DNA of 33,151 nucleotides from a bacterium (lineage in GTDB: Bacteria > Desulfobacterota > Binatia > Binatales > Binataceae), in NCBI GenBank assembly GCA_014896235.1, contig JADBKU010000034.1, positions 1 to 33,151 on the forward strand, read 5' to 3'. Position numbers and translations under genes: made by a program. Below, one piece after another: positions 7,831 through 16,218 of this stretch; position 1 is the stretch's first letter; every line of letters begins with the position of its first letter. Below the pieces are notes generated by a model that was given only the letters and a program-made list of their open reading frames with translations, ran no database searches and was not told the origin of the DNA.

Positions 7831-8095
7831 TCAAAGGAGCGCGCCCGAATCCCTTGAGCGGGCGCCGTCCTCGACCAACTTGATCGAAACCCTGTTCAGC
7901 CGGATGCGCGAGCGGGCGCGGCGTTGGCGGGGCGGCGAAACGATCCTGAGATGGAGCGCAGCCGGCATGCTCGAAGCCGAGCGCAACTTCCGCAAGATCG
8001 CAGGCTATCGGTCACTGCCTAAACTCAAGGCCGCGCTGCGCGCTTATGACGCGGCGTTGTCACGCGGAGCTGATAATCGACGGAAAGCTGCCTAA
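7831..8095 (+). pseudogene. IS256-family transposase, C-terminal part
   Basis: Continues in frame from the IS3 piece and then matches the IS256 C-terminus: APSSTNLIETLFSRMR, RARRWRGGETILRWSAAGMLEAERNFRK and LPKLKAALRAYDA. This includes the region of the third catalytic acidic residue (NLIE). Joined to the N-terminal part it would make most of an IS256 transposase apart from the missing central section. Confidence 0.8.
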
Positions 8096-8261
8096 ATGAC
8101 TATCGAGCCGCTACTCAAGATCAAGAGCGAATCGGACATCGCCACTGACGATGGCTGCCGCGCGTCGCAGTGAGATGCCAGCCGTCAGCGTCAAGCATCC
8201 GGAGAACGTCGCGAACTTTCATCCTCCAGATCAAATCCGGCCGGAGATGGAGCGATCACAA

Positions 8262-8702
8262 TCAGCCGGCGACGCGCCATTGCACAAGGGTCGCCTCCGG
8301 ATGGTCTTCGAAAACCGCCTCGACAGCGGAATCGAACGGCGGGTTCTGCATCGGATCGCCGAGCAGATTTCCGACCATCCGGACGTTATCGGCGTCGGGC
8401 AGCTCGACCACGGCGACTAGATAAGGGCACGCGTCTTTAAGCGCGGGATGCACCGGATTCCAGCATCGCACCCAGCTATACAATCGTCCCTTGCCTGACA
8501 CTTTGCGCCATCCGAGATCGAACGAATGGCACTTATGGCAAATTAGCTCGGGGCCCCATTGGCAGGTCTTGCACGAATTGCACTGCTGCACGACCAGCTC
8601 GTGGCGGCGCGTCGCCTCCCAGAACTCCTTGTCGATACCGGTGCGGGCGGGACGCGGCGTGGGCAGGCCTTCGGGCAGATAAAATTTCTTTTCGGCGGAC
8701 AT
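8262..8702 (-). CDS. DUF35 / OB-fold zinc-ribbon acyl-CoA-associated protein
   Basis: A 146-residue protein. The N-terminal rubredoxin-like zinc ribbon has CxxC pairs (CNSCKTC about 41-47, CHKC about 55-58). It is followed by an OB fold (GRLYSWVRCWNPVHPALKDACPYLVAVVELPD, then VRMVGNLLG). DUF35 proteins pair with thiolase-superfamily enzymes and form the acyl-CoA binding tunnel, as in ChsH2/Ltp2 of sterol degradation. It lies 25 bp after the thiolase gene on the same strand, so co-transcription and complex formation are likely. Domain assignment is firm; the substrate is not known. Confidence 0.92.
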   Translation of the reverse strand: MSAEKKFYLPEGLPTPRPARTGIDKEFWEATRRHELVVQQCNSCKTCQWGPELICHKCHSFDLGWRKVSGKGRLYSWVRCWNPVHPALKDACPYLVAVVELPDADNVRMVGNLLGDPMQNPPFDSAVEAVFEDHPEATLVQWRVAG

Positions 8703-8727
8703 CGATAATCCTTGGAAATCGTTGCGA

Positions 8728-9906
8728 TTATTTGCTGTGGACGATCAGATCGCTGACCGGTGAGACCATCGGACCCGAAGCCACGAGCGCAATTTTCGCG
8801 TCCGGAACTTGGCAGGTCGAATCGCCGCGCACTTGGCGCACGGCCTCGTTCACCAGCTCCAGCCCGTGCATGTAGCATTCGGCGATATTACCGCCGCTGG
8901 TGTTGATCGGCAGCTTGCCCTTCGGAGCGGTGATGTTCTCGAAGGTCACGAACTCCATCACCTCTTCCGGCTTGCAGAACCCGTGCTCGACCAGGCTGAT
9001 CATCACGGCGCCGCTGAAATGCTCGTAAATCTGGGCGCAATCGACATCCTTTGGCTCGATGCCCGCCATCTCGAACAGCCGCGGCGCAAGCGTCTTGAAA
9101 TTGGATGAAGCGTAGTCGAACGAATTTTCAACGGTCGCGTTGTGCCGATAATTCGAGCCTTGCGCGGCGGCCATGATATACGCTGGTTTTTTGCGCGCAT
9201 CTTTCGCGCGATCCGCGGTGGTCAGAATCAGCGCAGCCGAGCCGTCGTTCTCCATGCAGCAGTCGTAAAGATGAAACGGCTCGACAATCCATCGCGACTT
9301 GTCATATTGCTCGCGGGTCAGCGGCCGGCCATACATCACGGCGCGAGGATTGAATTGCGCGTGGTAATAGTCGGCCATCGCGACCGCCGCCAGCGGCTCC
9401 TGGTTGATGCCGTACTGATGCATGAAGCGGCGCGTGCGCAGCGCAACCCATTGCGCCGGCACATAAAGTCCATATGGCGCTGTATAGGCGGCAGTTCCAG
9501 AGACGTGATTCGTCACCGGCGCCTGGCCGAAACGCCCAAACTGGCCCTGCGCCAACGCGCGGAACACAACGCAATATTTACTGTAGCCAGCATTTACCGC
9601 CGCGGCGGCGTTGCCGACCGCGCCTGAACCGCCGCCGCCGCCGCCGCCCCAGACCATCCCGGCGAAACCGAGATGCTTCAGGCCGAGCGCGGTCGCCAGC
9701 CGCGACGCCTCATTGCGGTCGTCGGCATAGCCGGAGATCCCGTCGATATCGCGGACGTCGATTCCGGCGTCGTCGGCGGCCTTGATAATCGCTTCGCAGG
9801 CGAGGCGGAATTCCGGAACGGGCGCCTGTCCGCGCTTGTAATAGGTCGTCTCGCCGACTCCGATAATCGCGACCCTGTCCTTGACGGTATATTCGTTCAT
9901 CGACAC
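8728..9906 (-). CDS. Ltp2-like thiolase-superfamily protein (probable retro-aldolase)
   Basis: A 392-residue SCP-x/lipid-transfer-type thiolase homologue. RVAIIGVGETTY opens the fold. The loop that holds the nucleophilic Cys in true thiolases is here a run of seven Gly followed by SGAVG (87-98), so the Cys is absent. Two features point to the Ltp2 type: QIYEHF with Tyr294, and NTSGGNIAECYMHGL (335-349) with Tyr345 in place of the usual GHPxG motif. From the known family, Ltp2 with a DUF35 partner performs a retro-aldol cleavage using tyrosines. The DUF35 gene follows directly. No strong Shine-Dalgarno was seen. The substrate is unknown. Confidence 0.88.
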   Translation of the reverse strand: MSMNEYTVKDRVAIIGVGETTYYKRGQAPVPEFRLACEAIIKAADDAGIDVRDIDGISGYADDRNEASRLATALGLKHLGFAGMVWGGGGGGGSGAVGNAAAAVNAGYSKYCVVFRALAQGQFGRFGQAPVTNHVSGTAAYTAPYGLYVPAQWVALRTRRFMHQYGINQEPLAAVAMADYYHAQFNPRAVMYGRPLTREQYDKSRWIVEPFHLYDCCMENDGSAALILTTADRAKDARKKPAYIMAAAQGSNYRHNATVENSFDYASSNFKTLAPRLFEMAGIEPKDVDCAQIYEHFSGAVMISLVEHGFCKPEEVMEFVTFENITAPKGKLPINTSGGNIAECYMHGLELVNEAVRQVRGDSTCQVPDAKIALVASGPMVSPVSDLIVHSK

Positions 9907-9953
9907 CTCATGGTTGCCGTGTGTAGTTGATCTAAAAAATCGAAATTAAAGAT

Positions 9954-9984
9954 GCCGCGATCGGCGTGCAGCGCCGATCGCGGC
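9954..9984 (-). terminator. Hairpin with T-rich tail between LLM and thiolase genes
   Basis: GCCGCGATCGGCG (9954-9966) pairs perfectly with 9972-9984 over a 5-nt loop. On the minus strand it is followed by ATCTTTAATTTCGATTTTTT. It lies 14 bp after the LLM stop codon and 48 bp before the thiolase start, so it may separate or attenuate the two transcripts. Confidence 0.6.
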
Positions 9985-9998
9985 GTTCGAAATCAGTG

Positions 9999-11114
9999 TC
10001 AGCCCGGCCTCGCCGCCTCCGCGCCGGCGCCGTTCAACCGTCGATCCTGAAAATGCGGCAGGACTTCCTCGGCCAACAGCCGCATCGATTTCAGCCATGG
10101 CGCCGGATCGTCTGCGTAGTCGAAACCGAACAGCAACAGCGTGCCGAAACCGCCCAGTTCCTCGTACATTTCGCCGAGCTTGCGCGTGACCGTCCGCGGC
10201 GAGCCGACCAGCCATCCGTGATCGACCAGATATTCCGGCGTCACGTCCGCGTCCGGAATTTTTTCGTCCGGCTTGAGAAATTTGGTGAACTGGAAGTCGG
10301 CGAACAGCGGCAGCAGGTACTCGCGCATCATGCGGCCCATCGCGCCCTTGACGCATCCGCGATACGCCTCGTCGTCCGTGTCAGCGACGAAAATCTCGCG
10401 CACGATTCGCCATTCCGAACGATCCGGCGTGCGGCCGGTGCGGCGCGCGCCCTCGACCACCGCGTCCCAATGGCTCGCGACATAGGCGGTGCTCAGGTTA
10501 AGGCTGAGCGGAATGAAGCCGCGTTCGCCGGCCAGCTTGAGCGTGTCGGAATTGGGACTGAAGCCGGCGATTCCGATCGGCGGATGGGGCTTCTGGAAAG
10601 GCTTTAGATGATGCTTCAGCGTGCGCAGCATCGGATTCGGCACGCTGACCTTCCAGTACTTGCCATCGTATTCAAGGCCGCCGTCGGTCGCCCAGATTTT
10701 CAACATGATATCGAGCGATTCGCGCGTCATGTCGCGGGTCTGGCCGCCGTAGCCATCGACATGAAAAAGCTGCCAGTCGCTGGGCAGGCCGCTCGCGCCG
10801 ATGCCGAGCATGTAGCGGCCTTGCGCCAGATGGTCCATGAAGGCGACCCGGCAGGCCAGTTCAGCGGGATGATGATATGGCAGCAGGTGCGCTCCGGGCG
10901 CCAGCTTGATGCGGCTGGTCTGCATCAGCGCCTGCGCGATCAAAAGATCCGGCGCCGGATTCGGCTCCCAGGGCGACGTAAAATGCTCGCCGATCCACGC
11001 CTCGCTGTACCCAAGGCGGTCGGCGGTGCGAATCACTTCGAGGTCCCACTCCTGGCCGGCCTTGAAGTCGCGTTCCGGCGGATGGGAAGGCATCAGGAAT
11101 ACTCCGAGTTTCAT
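9999..11114 (-). CDS. LLM-class flavin-dependent oxidoreductase
   Basis: A 371-residue luciferase-like TIM-barrel enzyme. The frame is open far upstream, but the true start is ATG 11114 (MKLGVFLMPSHPPERD), preceded by AAAGGAGCGGGGA. Motifs: AWIGEHFTSPWEPNPAPDLLIAQAL, IKLAPGAHLLPYHHPAELA, and YMLGIGASGLPSDWQLF. It lies between the enoyl-CoA hydratase and the thiolase on the same strand, so it probably serves an oxidation step of the same pathway. The family is firm; FMN versus F420 use and the substrate are open. Confidence 0.92.
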   Translation of the reverse strand: MKLGVFLMPSHPPERDFKAGQEWDLEVIRTADRLGYSEAWIGEHFTSPWEPNPAPDLLIAQALMQTSRIKLAPGAHLLPYHHPAELACRVAFMDHLAQGRYMLGIGASGLPSDWQLFHVDGYGGQTRDMTRESLDIMLKIWATDGGLEYDGKYWKVSVPNPMLRTLKHHLKPFQKPHPPIGIAGFSPNSDTLKLAGERGFIPLSLNLSTAYVASHWDAVVEGARRTGRTPDRSEWRIVREIFVADTDDEAYRGCVKGAMGRMMREYLLPLFADFQFTKFLKPDEKIPDADVTPEYLVDHGWLVGSPRTVTRKLGEMYEELGGFGTLLLFGFDYADDPAPWLKSMRLLAEEVLPHFQDRRLNGAGAEAARPG

Positions 11115-11169
11115 TCCCCGCTCCTTTTGCGCGGCGACCCGTGACCATCCGCCGCTCGCGCTTTTTCTA

Positions 11170-12036
11170 TCACGATTTCGACCGTTCCGGTCTATCGGCG
11201 GCGAGACGGTCGCGGCCGTCGGTCTTCTCGCGCGTGCGCGCGCCCGGCCATGATTGGGCGGCGCCAAGGCCTTCGAGCGCCAATCCGTAGCCAAGATTGT
11301 CGAGCATCAGTTTCTTGAGCTGCTGGGTCAGCGCGACGCGCGCATAGCGGACCGCGAGCGTCGGCTTGATCGTGATTTGCCTCGCCAGCTCCCAGGCTCG
11401 CGCCACCAGCCGATCCTTCGGCATCACCTCGCTGACGACGCCGAGATCGAACGCTTCCTTCGCGGACAGCTTTTGCCCGGTCAGGAGGAAATAGCGGCCG
11501 CGGTTCGGTCCCAGCACCAGCGGCCAGACCACATGCACGCCGTCGCCCGGCACGATTCCGTTGGGAAAGTGCGGCGCATCCTGGAACGCCGCGTTTTCCG
11601 ACGCGATCACGATGTCGCAGAGCACGGCGAGTTCCGCATGAATCAGCGCGGGGCCGTTCACCGCGGCGATCATCGGAACCTCGATATTGAGATGGTTCAT
11701 CAGCAGGTACTTGGCGTCGTTGTAGATATGGTCCCACGTCGTCGAGCGGACGCCGGCCGGCTGCGGCGCGCCATCGCCCGTGATTTTGACGCCGCGCCCC
11801 TGCCCGCCGTCCACTTCGGCGCAGAATGCGTCGCCCGTGCCGGTGATAATCACGCAGCGGTTGTCGTGATCGCGGGCGACATCATTGAACGCGTACGAGA
11901 GTTCCTCGTGCGGACCCATCCCCCATTTCAATTCCGCGTCGTTCGTATGCAGCGTCATCTGCAGGATGCCGTCGCGCCGTTCCATCTTGATGTGCTTGTA
12001 GCGATATGCGTAATCCTCAAACTTGTAGAGCGCCAT
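11170..12036 (-). CDS. Enoyl-CoA hydratase/isomerase family protein
   Basis: A 288-residue crotonase-fold protein. The frame stays open upstream, but homology starts at [16 protein letters not shown] (ATG 12036, with AGGGAG upstream). The first oxyanion-hole region is around [20 protein letters not shown]. The second is [34 protein letters not shown]. The usual catalytic glutamates are not obvious in their standard positions, so hydratase, isomerase or C-C hydrolase activity cannot be assigned. It is divergent from the IpdA-like gene with a 169-bp spacer. A crotonase (echA20) is linked to ipdAB in mycobacteria, so a joint role in ring degradation is possible. Confidence 0.88.
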   Translation of the reverse strand: MALYKFEDYAYRYKHIKMERRDGILQMTLHTNDAELKWGMGPHEELSYAFNDVARDHDNRCVIITGTGDAFCAEVDGGQGRGVKITGDGAPQPAGVRSTTWDHIYNDAKYLLMNHLNIEVPMIAAVNGPALIHAELAVLCDIVIASENAAFQDAPHFPNGIVPGDGVHVVWPLVLGPNRGRYFLLTGQKLSAKEAFDLGVVSEVMPKDRLVARAWELARQITIKPTLAVRYARVALTQQLKKLMLDNLGYGLALEGLGAAQSWPGARTREKTDGRDRLAADRPERSKS

Positions 12037-12205
12037 GTCCGCCTGCTCCCTTCGCGAAATATCGGTTGGCGCGAGTTTACTAACGGCGCGGCGAAATCGC
12101 CAAGCGCTCGATACGAACGCGATTTGCGCTTGCCGGCGCGCACGTTTTCGGCTCAAACTGGGGCGAATTTGCGGATTTGCTGATTCCGGTTGAAAGGCGG
12201 CGGCG

Positions 12206-13084
12206 ATGAACACGCGGCGGCGGGAGCGCATTATCGACGAGGTCGCGGCGGGCGGCTGGATCGAAAACGGCATGACTATCGCTATCGGCCAGCCGACGCC
12301 GATGGCTTTGGTGCGGCAGATTATCCGCCGGGGCATCAAAGACCTGACCGTGGTCGACGCCGGCTTTTCGCTGGACCTGCTGATCGCCGCCGGATGCGTC
12401 CGCAAGGTCGTTAGCTACTACGCGGGCGGCGGCTTCGGTTATCCGGTGACGCCGATGTTCCGGCGCGCGGCGGAGCGCGGCGAAATCGAAGTGTGGGAAT
12501 GCGAAGAGGGAATCCTGTGCGCGGGCCTGCAGGCGGCCGCCCAGGCGCTCCCGTTCCTGCCGTGGCGGGGAGCGGTCGGCACGTCGCTGCCCGAGGTCAA
12601 TCCGGACCTCAAGGTCTTCTCCGATCCGATTCGCGGCGAAACGCTGATCGCCGTGCCGCCGATCAAGCCCGACGTGACGATTCTGCATGCCGCGCATGCC
12701 GACGCATACGGCAACGTGCGCCATCTGGGCGGTCCCGGATGGATCGATCTGTTCATGTATCGCGCCGCCGATCGGACGATCGTGCAGGCCGAGCAAATCA
12801 TCTCGAACGAGGAAATTCGCGCGAATCCCTGGGCCACGACGATCGCCGCGGCTGACGCGATCGTGCGCGCGCCCTTCGGCGCCCATCCGTTTTATTCGCG
12901 CGGCTTCCATGTGCAGGACAACGAGCATTTGAAGGCCTACGCCGATGCGGCGCAAAGCGCCGCCGGCGGCGATCGCGCGGCGCTCGACGGCTTCCTTGAC
13001 CGTTACTGCCGCGAGCCGGCGACTCATGCCGATTATCTCGAGCGGATCGGCATCAAGCGGCTGCTGGCTCTGCACGAATACTAA
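12206..13084 (+). CDS. CoA-transferase family I alpha subunit, IpdA-like
   Basis: A 292-residue subunit. Start: [21 protein letters not shown], typical of IpdA rather than of acetate CoA-transferase. The active-site segment is [26 protein letters not shown] (97-122), closely resembling the IpdA region around its key Glu; Glu101 is the likely equivalent. From family knowledge, IpdAB does not transfer CoA but hydrolyses a C-C bond in the last ring-opened intermediate of cholesterol C/D-ring degradation. The upstream AAAGGCGG is a moderate ribosome site. The matching beta subunit is at 13799, separated by a membrane-protein gene. Orthology to true ipdA is not proven. Confidence 0.85.
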   Translation: MNTRRRERIIDEVAAGGWIENGMTIAIGQPTPMALVRQIIRRGIKDLTVVDAGFSLDLLIAAGCVRKVVSYYAGGGFGYPVTPMFRRAAERGEIEVWECEEGILCAGLQAAAQALPFLPWRGAVGTSLPEVNPDLKVFSDPIRGETLIAVPPIKPDVTILHAAHADAYGNVRHLGGPGWIDLFMYRAADRTIVQAEQIISNEEIRANPWATTIAAADAIVRAPFGAHPFYSRGFHVQDNEHLKAYADAAQSAAGGDRAALDGFLDRYCREPATHADYLERIGIKRLLALHEY

Positions 13085-13135
13085 ATCAGCGTCCGAATAT
13101 CGAAAATAGTCGATGAAGGGGTGAATTGACTATTT

Positions 13136-13783
13136 GTGGAAAACCAGAATCCAGCGATAGCGCATGAATCCGCCGGTTCGCCCAAGCGCGGCAGCATCGC
13201 GACCAATTTCGGCGCTATCGGATGGCTCGCGTACTCGGCGCTGAGCATCATGGGCTGGTGGATCGGCGGCGCGCTCGCGGGGCTCGCGGTCTTCGCCGTG
13301 ATTCTCGCGCATGAATACAGCAGGGACGCGGTGAAGCTGATGGATTGCGTATCGGCGGCGTTTTTCGCGTTCGCGGCGATAGTCGCGGCGCTCGCCGGTC
13401 CGTGGCTGTTCCTGCGCTACAACGTCTTCGTGATCTGGGGCATTTTCGCGCTCGTGGCGTGGATCACCATATTGATTGGACGGCCGTTCACGCTGCAGTA
13501 CGCGCATGAGCAGGCGCCGCCCGAAGTTTGGGACCATCCGCTGTTCAGGCGACTCAACGTGTTTCTGACTTTGGTCTGGTGCGGAATTCTAACCGTCAAC
13601 ACGCTGTTCGGCTTCGCGGCGTTCCTGACCGGCCGCATAATATCGCTCGGCCTGCTGATTCCGCTGGCGATTTTTATCGCCGGCCTCGTGTTCAGCCGGC
13701 TCTATCCGAAGCGGTTCGATGCGCAATTCGCGTCGGCCGCCGCCGCCACGCCGGAGTCGTCACACCATCTCAACCCGCGTTAG
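13136..13783 (+). CDS. Integral membrane protein between the two CoA-transferase-like subunits
   Basis: A 215-residue protein with GTG start (13136); AAGGGG lies rather far upstream. There are about five to six hydrophobic helices (about 26-60 as two, 68-88, 92-112, 138-160, 167-187). A soluble loop between the middle helices contains RPFTLQYAHEQAPPEVWDHPLFRRLN, and the C-terminus is Ala- and Ser-rich. I do not recognise a named family. The gaps of 51 bp before and 15 bp after indicate one operon with the IpdA/B-like genes. It could be involved in substrate uptake, but nothing in the sequence shows transport. Confidence 0.8.
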   Translation: MENQNPAIAHESAGSPKRGSIATNFGAIGWLAYSALSIMGWWIGGALAGLAVFAVILAHEYSRDAVKLMDCVSAAFFAFAAIVAALAGPWLFLRYNVFVIWGIFALVAWITILIGRPFTLQYAHEQAPPEVWDHPLFRRLNVFLTLVWCGILTVNTLFGFAAFLTGRIISLGLLIPLAIFIAGLVFSRLYPKRFDAQFASAAAATPESSHHLNPR

Positions 13784-13798
13784 CCTGGGGATTGCGCG

Positions 13799-14587
13799 AT
13801 GAATGAAAAATACTCGATCCCGGAACTGATGGCGGTGTTTCTCGCGCGCCAGCTCAACGACGGCGAGGTTTTGCGCGTCGGCGTCGCCTCGCCGGTACCC
13901 GAAGCGGCAGTGCGGATGGCGCATCTGACCCACGGACCGAACATGGACCTGGTCTTTCTGGGCGTGCGCATGAACGTCGCGCATCTGGAGACCATTCCGA
14001 TGCCGGCCTATGGATGGGACCGCCGGGTCGTGCGCTGGGCCGAATCGTACAGCGACACCGGCCATCGCTTCGACCGCGTAAAAGACTGGAGCAACCACGT
14101 CTTCTTCATCGGCGGCGTGCAGGTTGACGCCTATGGCAATACGAATCTGATCGGCGTTGGCAAGGATTACCGCAAGCTCAGGTTCCGCGGCCCCGGTTCG
14201 GTCGGTACGCCCACGTTGAGCACGCACGTGGGGCGCTATTACATCGTGTTGAACAATCACAATCCGCGCGTACTGGTTGAAAAATGCGACTATATCAGCG
14301 CTTTCGGATATGGCCGTGGCGGCGCGGACGCGCGTGCGAAGTTGGGAATCCCTGGCGGCGGGCCGAAGCTTTGCATCACGCCGATGTGCGTTTTTGATTT
14401 TGACGATGATACGCGCCGGATGCGCCTCGCGTCGGTGCATCCGGGAGTGACGCCGGAAGAGGTTCGGAACGCGACCGGTTTCGAGCTGACAATTCCCGCG
14501 AACGTACCGACCACGCCGCCGCCATCGGATGACGAACTGACGACCCTTCGCACCCGCGTCGATCTGGCCGGACGGCTGCAGCGCTGA
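13799..14587 (+). CDS. CoA-transferase family I beta subunit, IpdB-like
   Basis: A 262-residue subunit. Segments matching IpdB: FFIGGVQVDAYGNTNLIGVG, RKLRFRGPGSVGTP, YYIVLNNHNPRVLVEKCDYISAFGYG, VFDFDDDTRRMRLASVHPGV and TPEEVRNATGFEL. The SENG-type catalytic Glu motif of genuine class I CoA-transferases is not seen, which agrees with IpdB-type hydrolases. It follows the membrane-protein gene by 15 bp (TGGGGA upstream of the ATG). It converges with the secreted protein gene at 14600, only 12 bp away. Confidence 0.87.
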   Translation: MNEKYSIPELMAVFLARQLNDGEVLRVGVASPVPEAAVRMAHLTHGPNMDLVFLGVRMNVAHLETIPMPAYGWDRRVVRWAESYSDTGHRFDRVKDWSNHVFFIGGVQVDAYGNTNLIGVGKDYRKLRFRGPGSVGTPTLSTHVGRYYIVLNNHNPRVLVEKCDYISAFGYGRGGADARAKLGIPGGGPKLCITPMCVFDFDDDTRRMRLASVHPGVTPEEVRNATGFELTIPANVPTTPPPSDDELTTLRTRVDLAGRLQR

Positions 14588-14599
14588 TGCGGCTTCGCG

Positions 14600-15334
14600 C
14601 TATCCTGGCACGTGCACGAAAACCGCGTGCCAGTATGCGCGAAACCATGGCTGCGTGTTGCGCATCCCATACACGCTGCCGATCACGTGCATCCCGTCGG
14701 GCTCTATCTGGCACTGCAGCTTGGTGACTTCATCCACCGGAAACGTCGAACCGCTGAAGTAACCGCGGCTGTGATACTCGTCGAAATGTAGCAACGCGCG
14801 CAAAGTGGCGTAGGTCCGGCCGTCTGTCGAGAGCACGTCCATCGTTCCCTGCGCATTCGTGATCATGCGGTTGCGCTGGATGCCGGCCTCCGTGAAGGTC
14901 ATTTGGAACGGGCCGTATCCGACGCGCTTGTAGCACATCCGATAGGTCTTTGGCGTCCAGTAACCAATCGGCGGCGCGCCCGGCAATCGTTCGATCGAAT
15001 CGAGCACCGAAACCTCGCCTTCCCAGCATCCGCGAAACACCGCGGGCAAAATCGGTTGCGCCGGCGGCGCGACTGCCGCCGGCGGCGGAGGCGGGGGTGG
15101 AGGCGGCGGCGTCGGCGCCGGCGTTGGCTGCACCGGAACCGTCACGACGTTATGCTGCGGCGGCGTCGGCCGGGGCGTCGGACGTGGCCGGTAGCTCGGC
15201 GTCGGCTGGCTCTGCATTTGGGGAGCCGGAATTACGAACGAGTTCTGCGCGTACGCCGCGGTCGCGCATAATCCCAAAACGGCTACGCTCAACCAAATCA
15301 GGCGCCATCCAAAGGTAGATGAAATCCTTTTCAT
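14600..15334 (-). CDS. Secreted protein with proline-rich linker, unknown function
   Basis: A 244-residue protein. The signal peptide is about 1-29 (WLSVAVLGLCATAAYA-QN). Residues about 36-95 are a Pro/Thr-rich linker including a run of ten prolines. The C-terminal globular region (about 100-244) begins with FRGCWEGEV and contains two cysteines near its start and more beta-type sequence (YKRVGYGPFQMTFTEAG; HVIGSVYGMRN). I do not recognise the domain; it has the look of a small lipocalin-like beta domain. It is expected to be exported and perhaps wall-spanning. Its presence inside the catabolic island may be incidental. Confidence 0.8.
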   Translation of the reverse strand: MKRISSTFGWRLIWLSVAVLGLCATAAYAQNSFVIPAPQMQSQPTPSYRPRPTPRPTPPQHNVVTVPVQPTPAPTPPPPPPPPPPAAVAPPAQPILPAVFRGCWEGEVSVLDSIERLPGAPPIGYWTPKTYRMCYKRVGYGPFQMTFTEAGIQRNRMITNAQGTMDVLSTDGRTYATLRALLHFDEYHSRGYFSGSTFPVDEVTKLQCQIEPDGMHVIGSVYGMRNTQPWFRAYWHAVFVHVPG

Positions 15335-15425
15335 TCGCGAAAATTAAATGTTATTCGATTGCCTGAGATAATTGCAGCATGATCGGCGCCGCCGAGCCAC
15401 GGCGTTGCGTGAAAGGGAGATTATC

Positions 15426-16181
15426 GTGAAACTCGCCAACAAAATCGCGGTCGTAACCGGGGCCGGCTCCGGGATGGGCAAAGCCGCCGCCATTCTTTTC
15501 GCCCGAGAAGGCGCGCGGGTCGCCGCTGTCGATATCAATGAAACGCAGGTCAAAGAGACTGCGGCCGAGATCGGGGCCGCGGGCGGCCACGCGATCGCAA
15601 TTCGCGCCGACATTTCAAAAAGCGAAGACGCCAGACGCATGATCGACGAAACCGTCGCGAAATTCGGCCCGCCGAACATCGTGTACAACAATGCCGGTAT
15701 CGAGGGGGATTCGAATTACATCGCCAACATGACCGAAGAACAGTTCGACCGCGTTATCGCGATCAACCTGCGCGGCGTATTCCTCGGCATGAAGTACGCG
15801 TTGCCGCACATGGTCAAAGCGGGCGGCGGTTCGATCATCAATCAGGCCTCGATCGCCGGGATGGTGGCGATCAAGGGCGGCGCCGCCTATTCGGCGTCAA
15901 AAGCCGGCGTGATTGCGCTCACCCGCGTCGCCGCGCTCGAATACGGCCGTTACAATATCCGCGTCAACGCCATCTGCCCGGGCGCGATCGAAACGCCGAT
16001 GGCCCAGCGGATACGCAAAGGCGAACCGCCGAAACAGCACGCTCTCAATCGCATCTCGGTGTTCGGCAGGATGGCCGAGGCGGACGAAATCGCAAAAGTC
16101 GCCCTGTTTCTGGCGAGCGACGACGCGTCATTCGCGACCGGCGCGCCGTTCGTGATCGACGGTGGCTGGACCATCAGCTAA
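15426..16181 (+). CDS. Short-chain dehydrogenase/reductase (SDR)
   Basis: A 251-residue classical SDR. The chosen start is GTG 15426, where homology begins and AAAGGGAGA lies just upstream; an ATG-initiated frame from 15372 would add an unrelated leader. Motifs: cofactor site TGAGSGMG (11-18), Asp36 after the second beta strand, suggesting NAD(H), NNAG (88-91), Ser142, and YSASK with Tyr155 and Lys159. The C-terminus is the normal FVIDGGWTIS. It oxidises or reduces an alcohol/ketone, probably on the CoA-thioester pathway of its neighbours. The monooxygenase pseudogene follows after 37 bp. Confidence 0.93.
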   Translation: MKLANKIAVVTGAGSGMGKAAAILFAREGARVAAVDINETQVKETAAEIGAAGGHAIAIRADISKSEDARRMIDETVAKFGPPNIVYNNAGIEGDSNYIANMTEEQFDRVIAINLRGVFLGMKYALPHMVKAGGGSIINQASIAGMVAIKGGAAYSASKAGVIALTRVAALEYGRYNIRVNAICPGAIETPMAQRIRKGEPPKQHALNRISVFGRMAEADEIAKVALFLASDDASFATGAPFVIDGGWTIS

Positions 16182-16218
16182 GTCGCCTCAGGTTGCGGCG
16201 CCGTGACGCATTGACGCA

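Larger units (their letters stand above)
6865..8095 (+). mobile_element. Chimeric IS256/IS3 transposase remnant
   Basis: Three transposase segments are joined head to tail: an IS256-family N-terminal two thirds (6865 to about 7525), an IS3-family OrfB C-terminal piece (about 7530-7815), and an IS256-family C-terminus (about 7840-8095). None can make an active enzyme. Flanks at 6720-6864 and 8096-8200 probably include element ends, but I could not define matching terminal inverted repeats or a target duplication. Confidence 0.8.
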
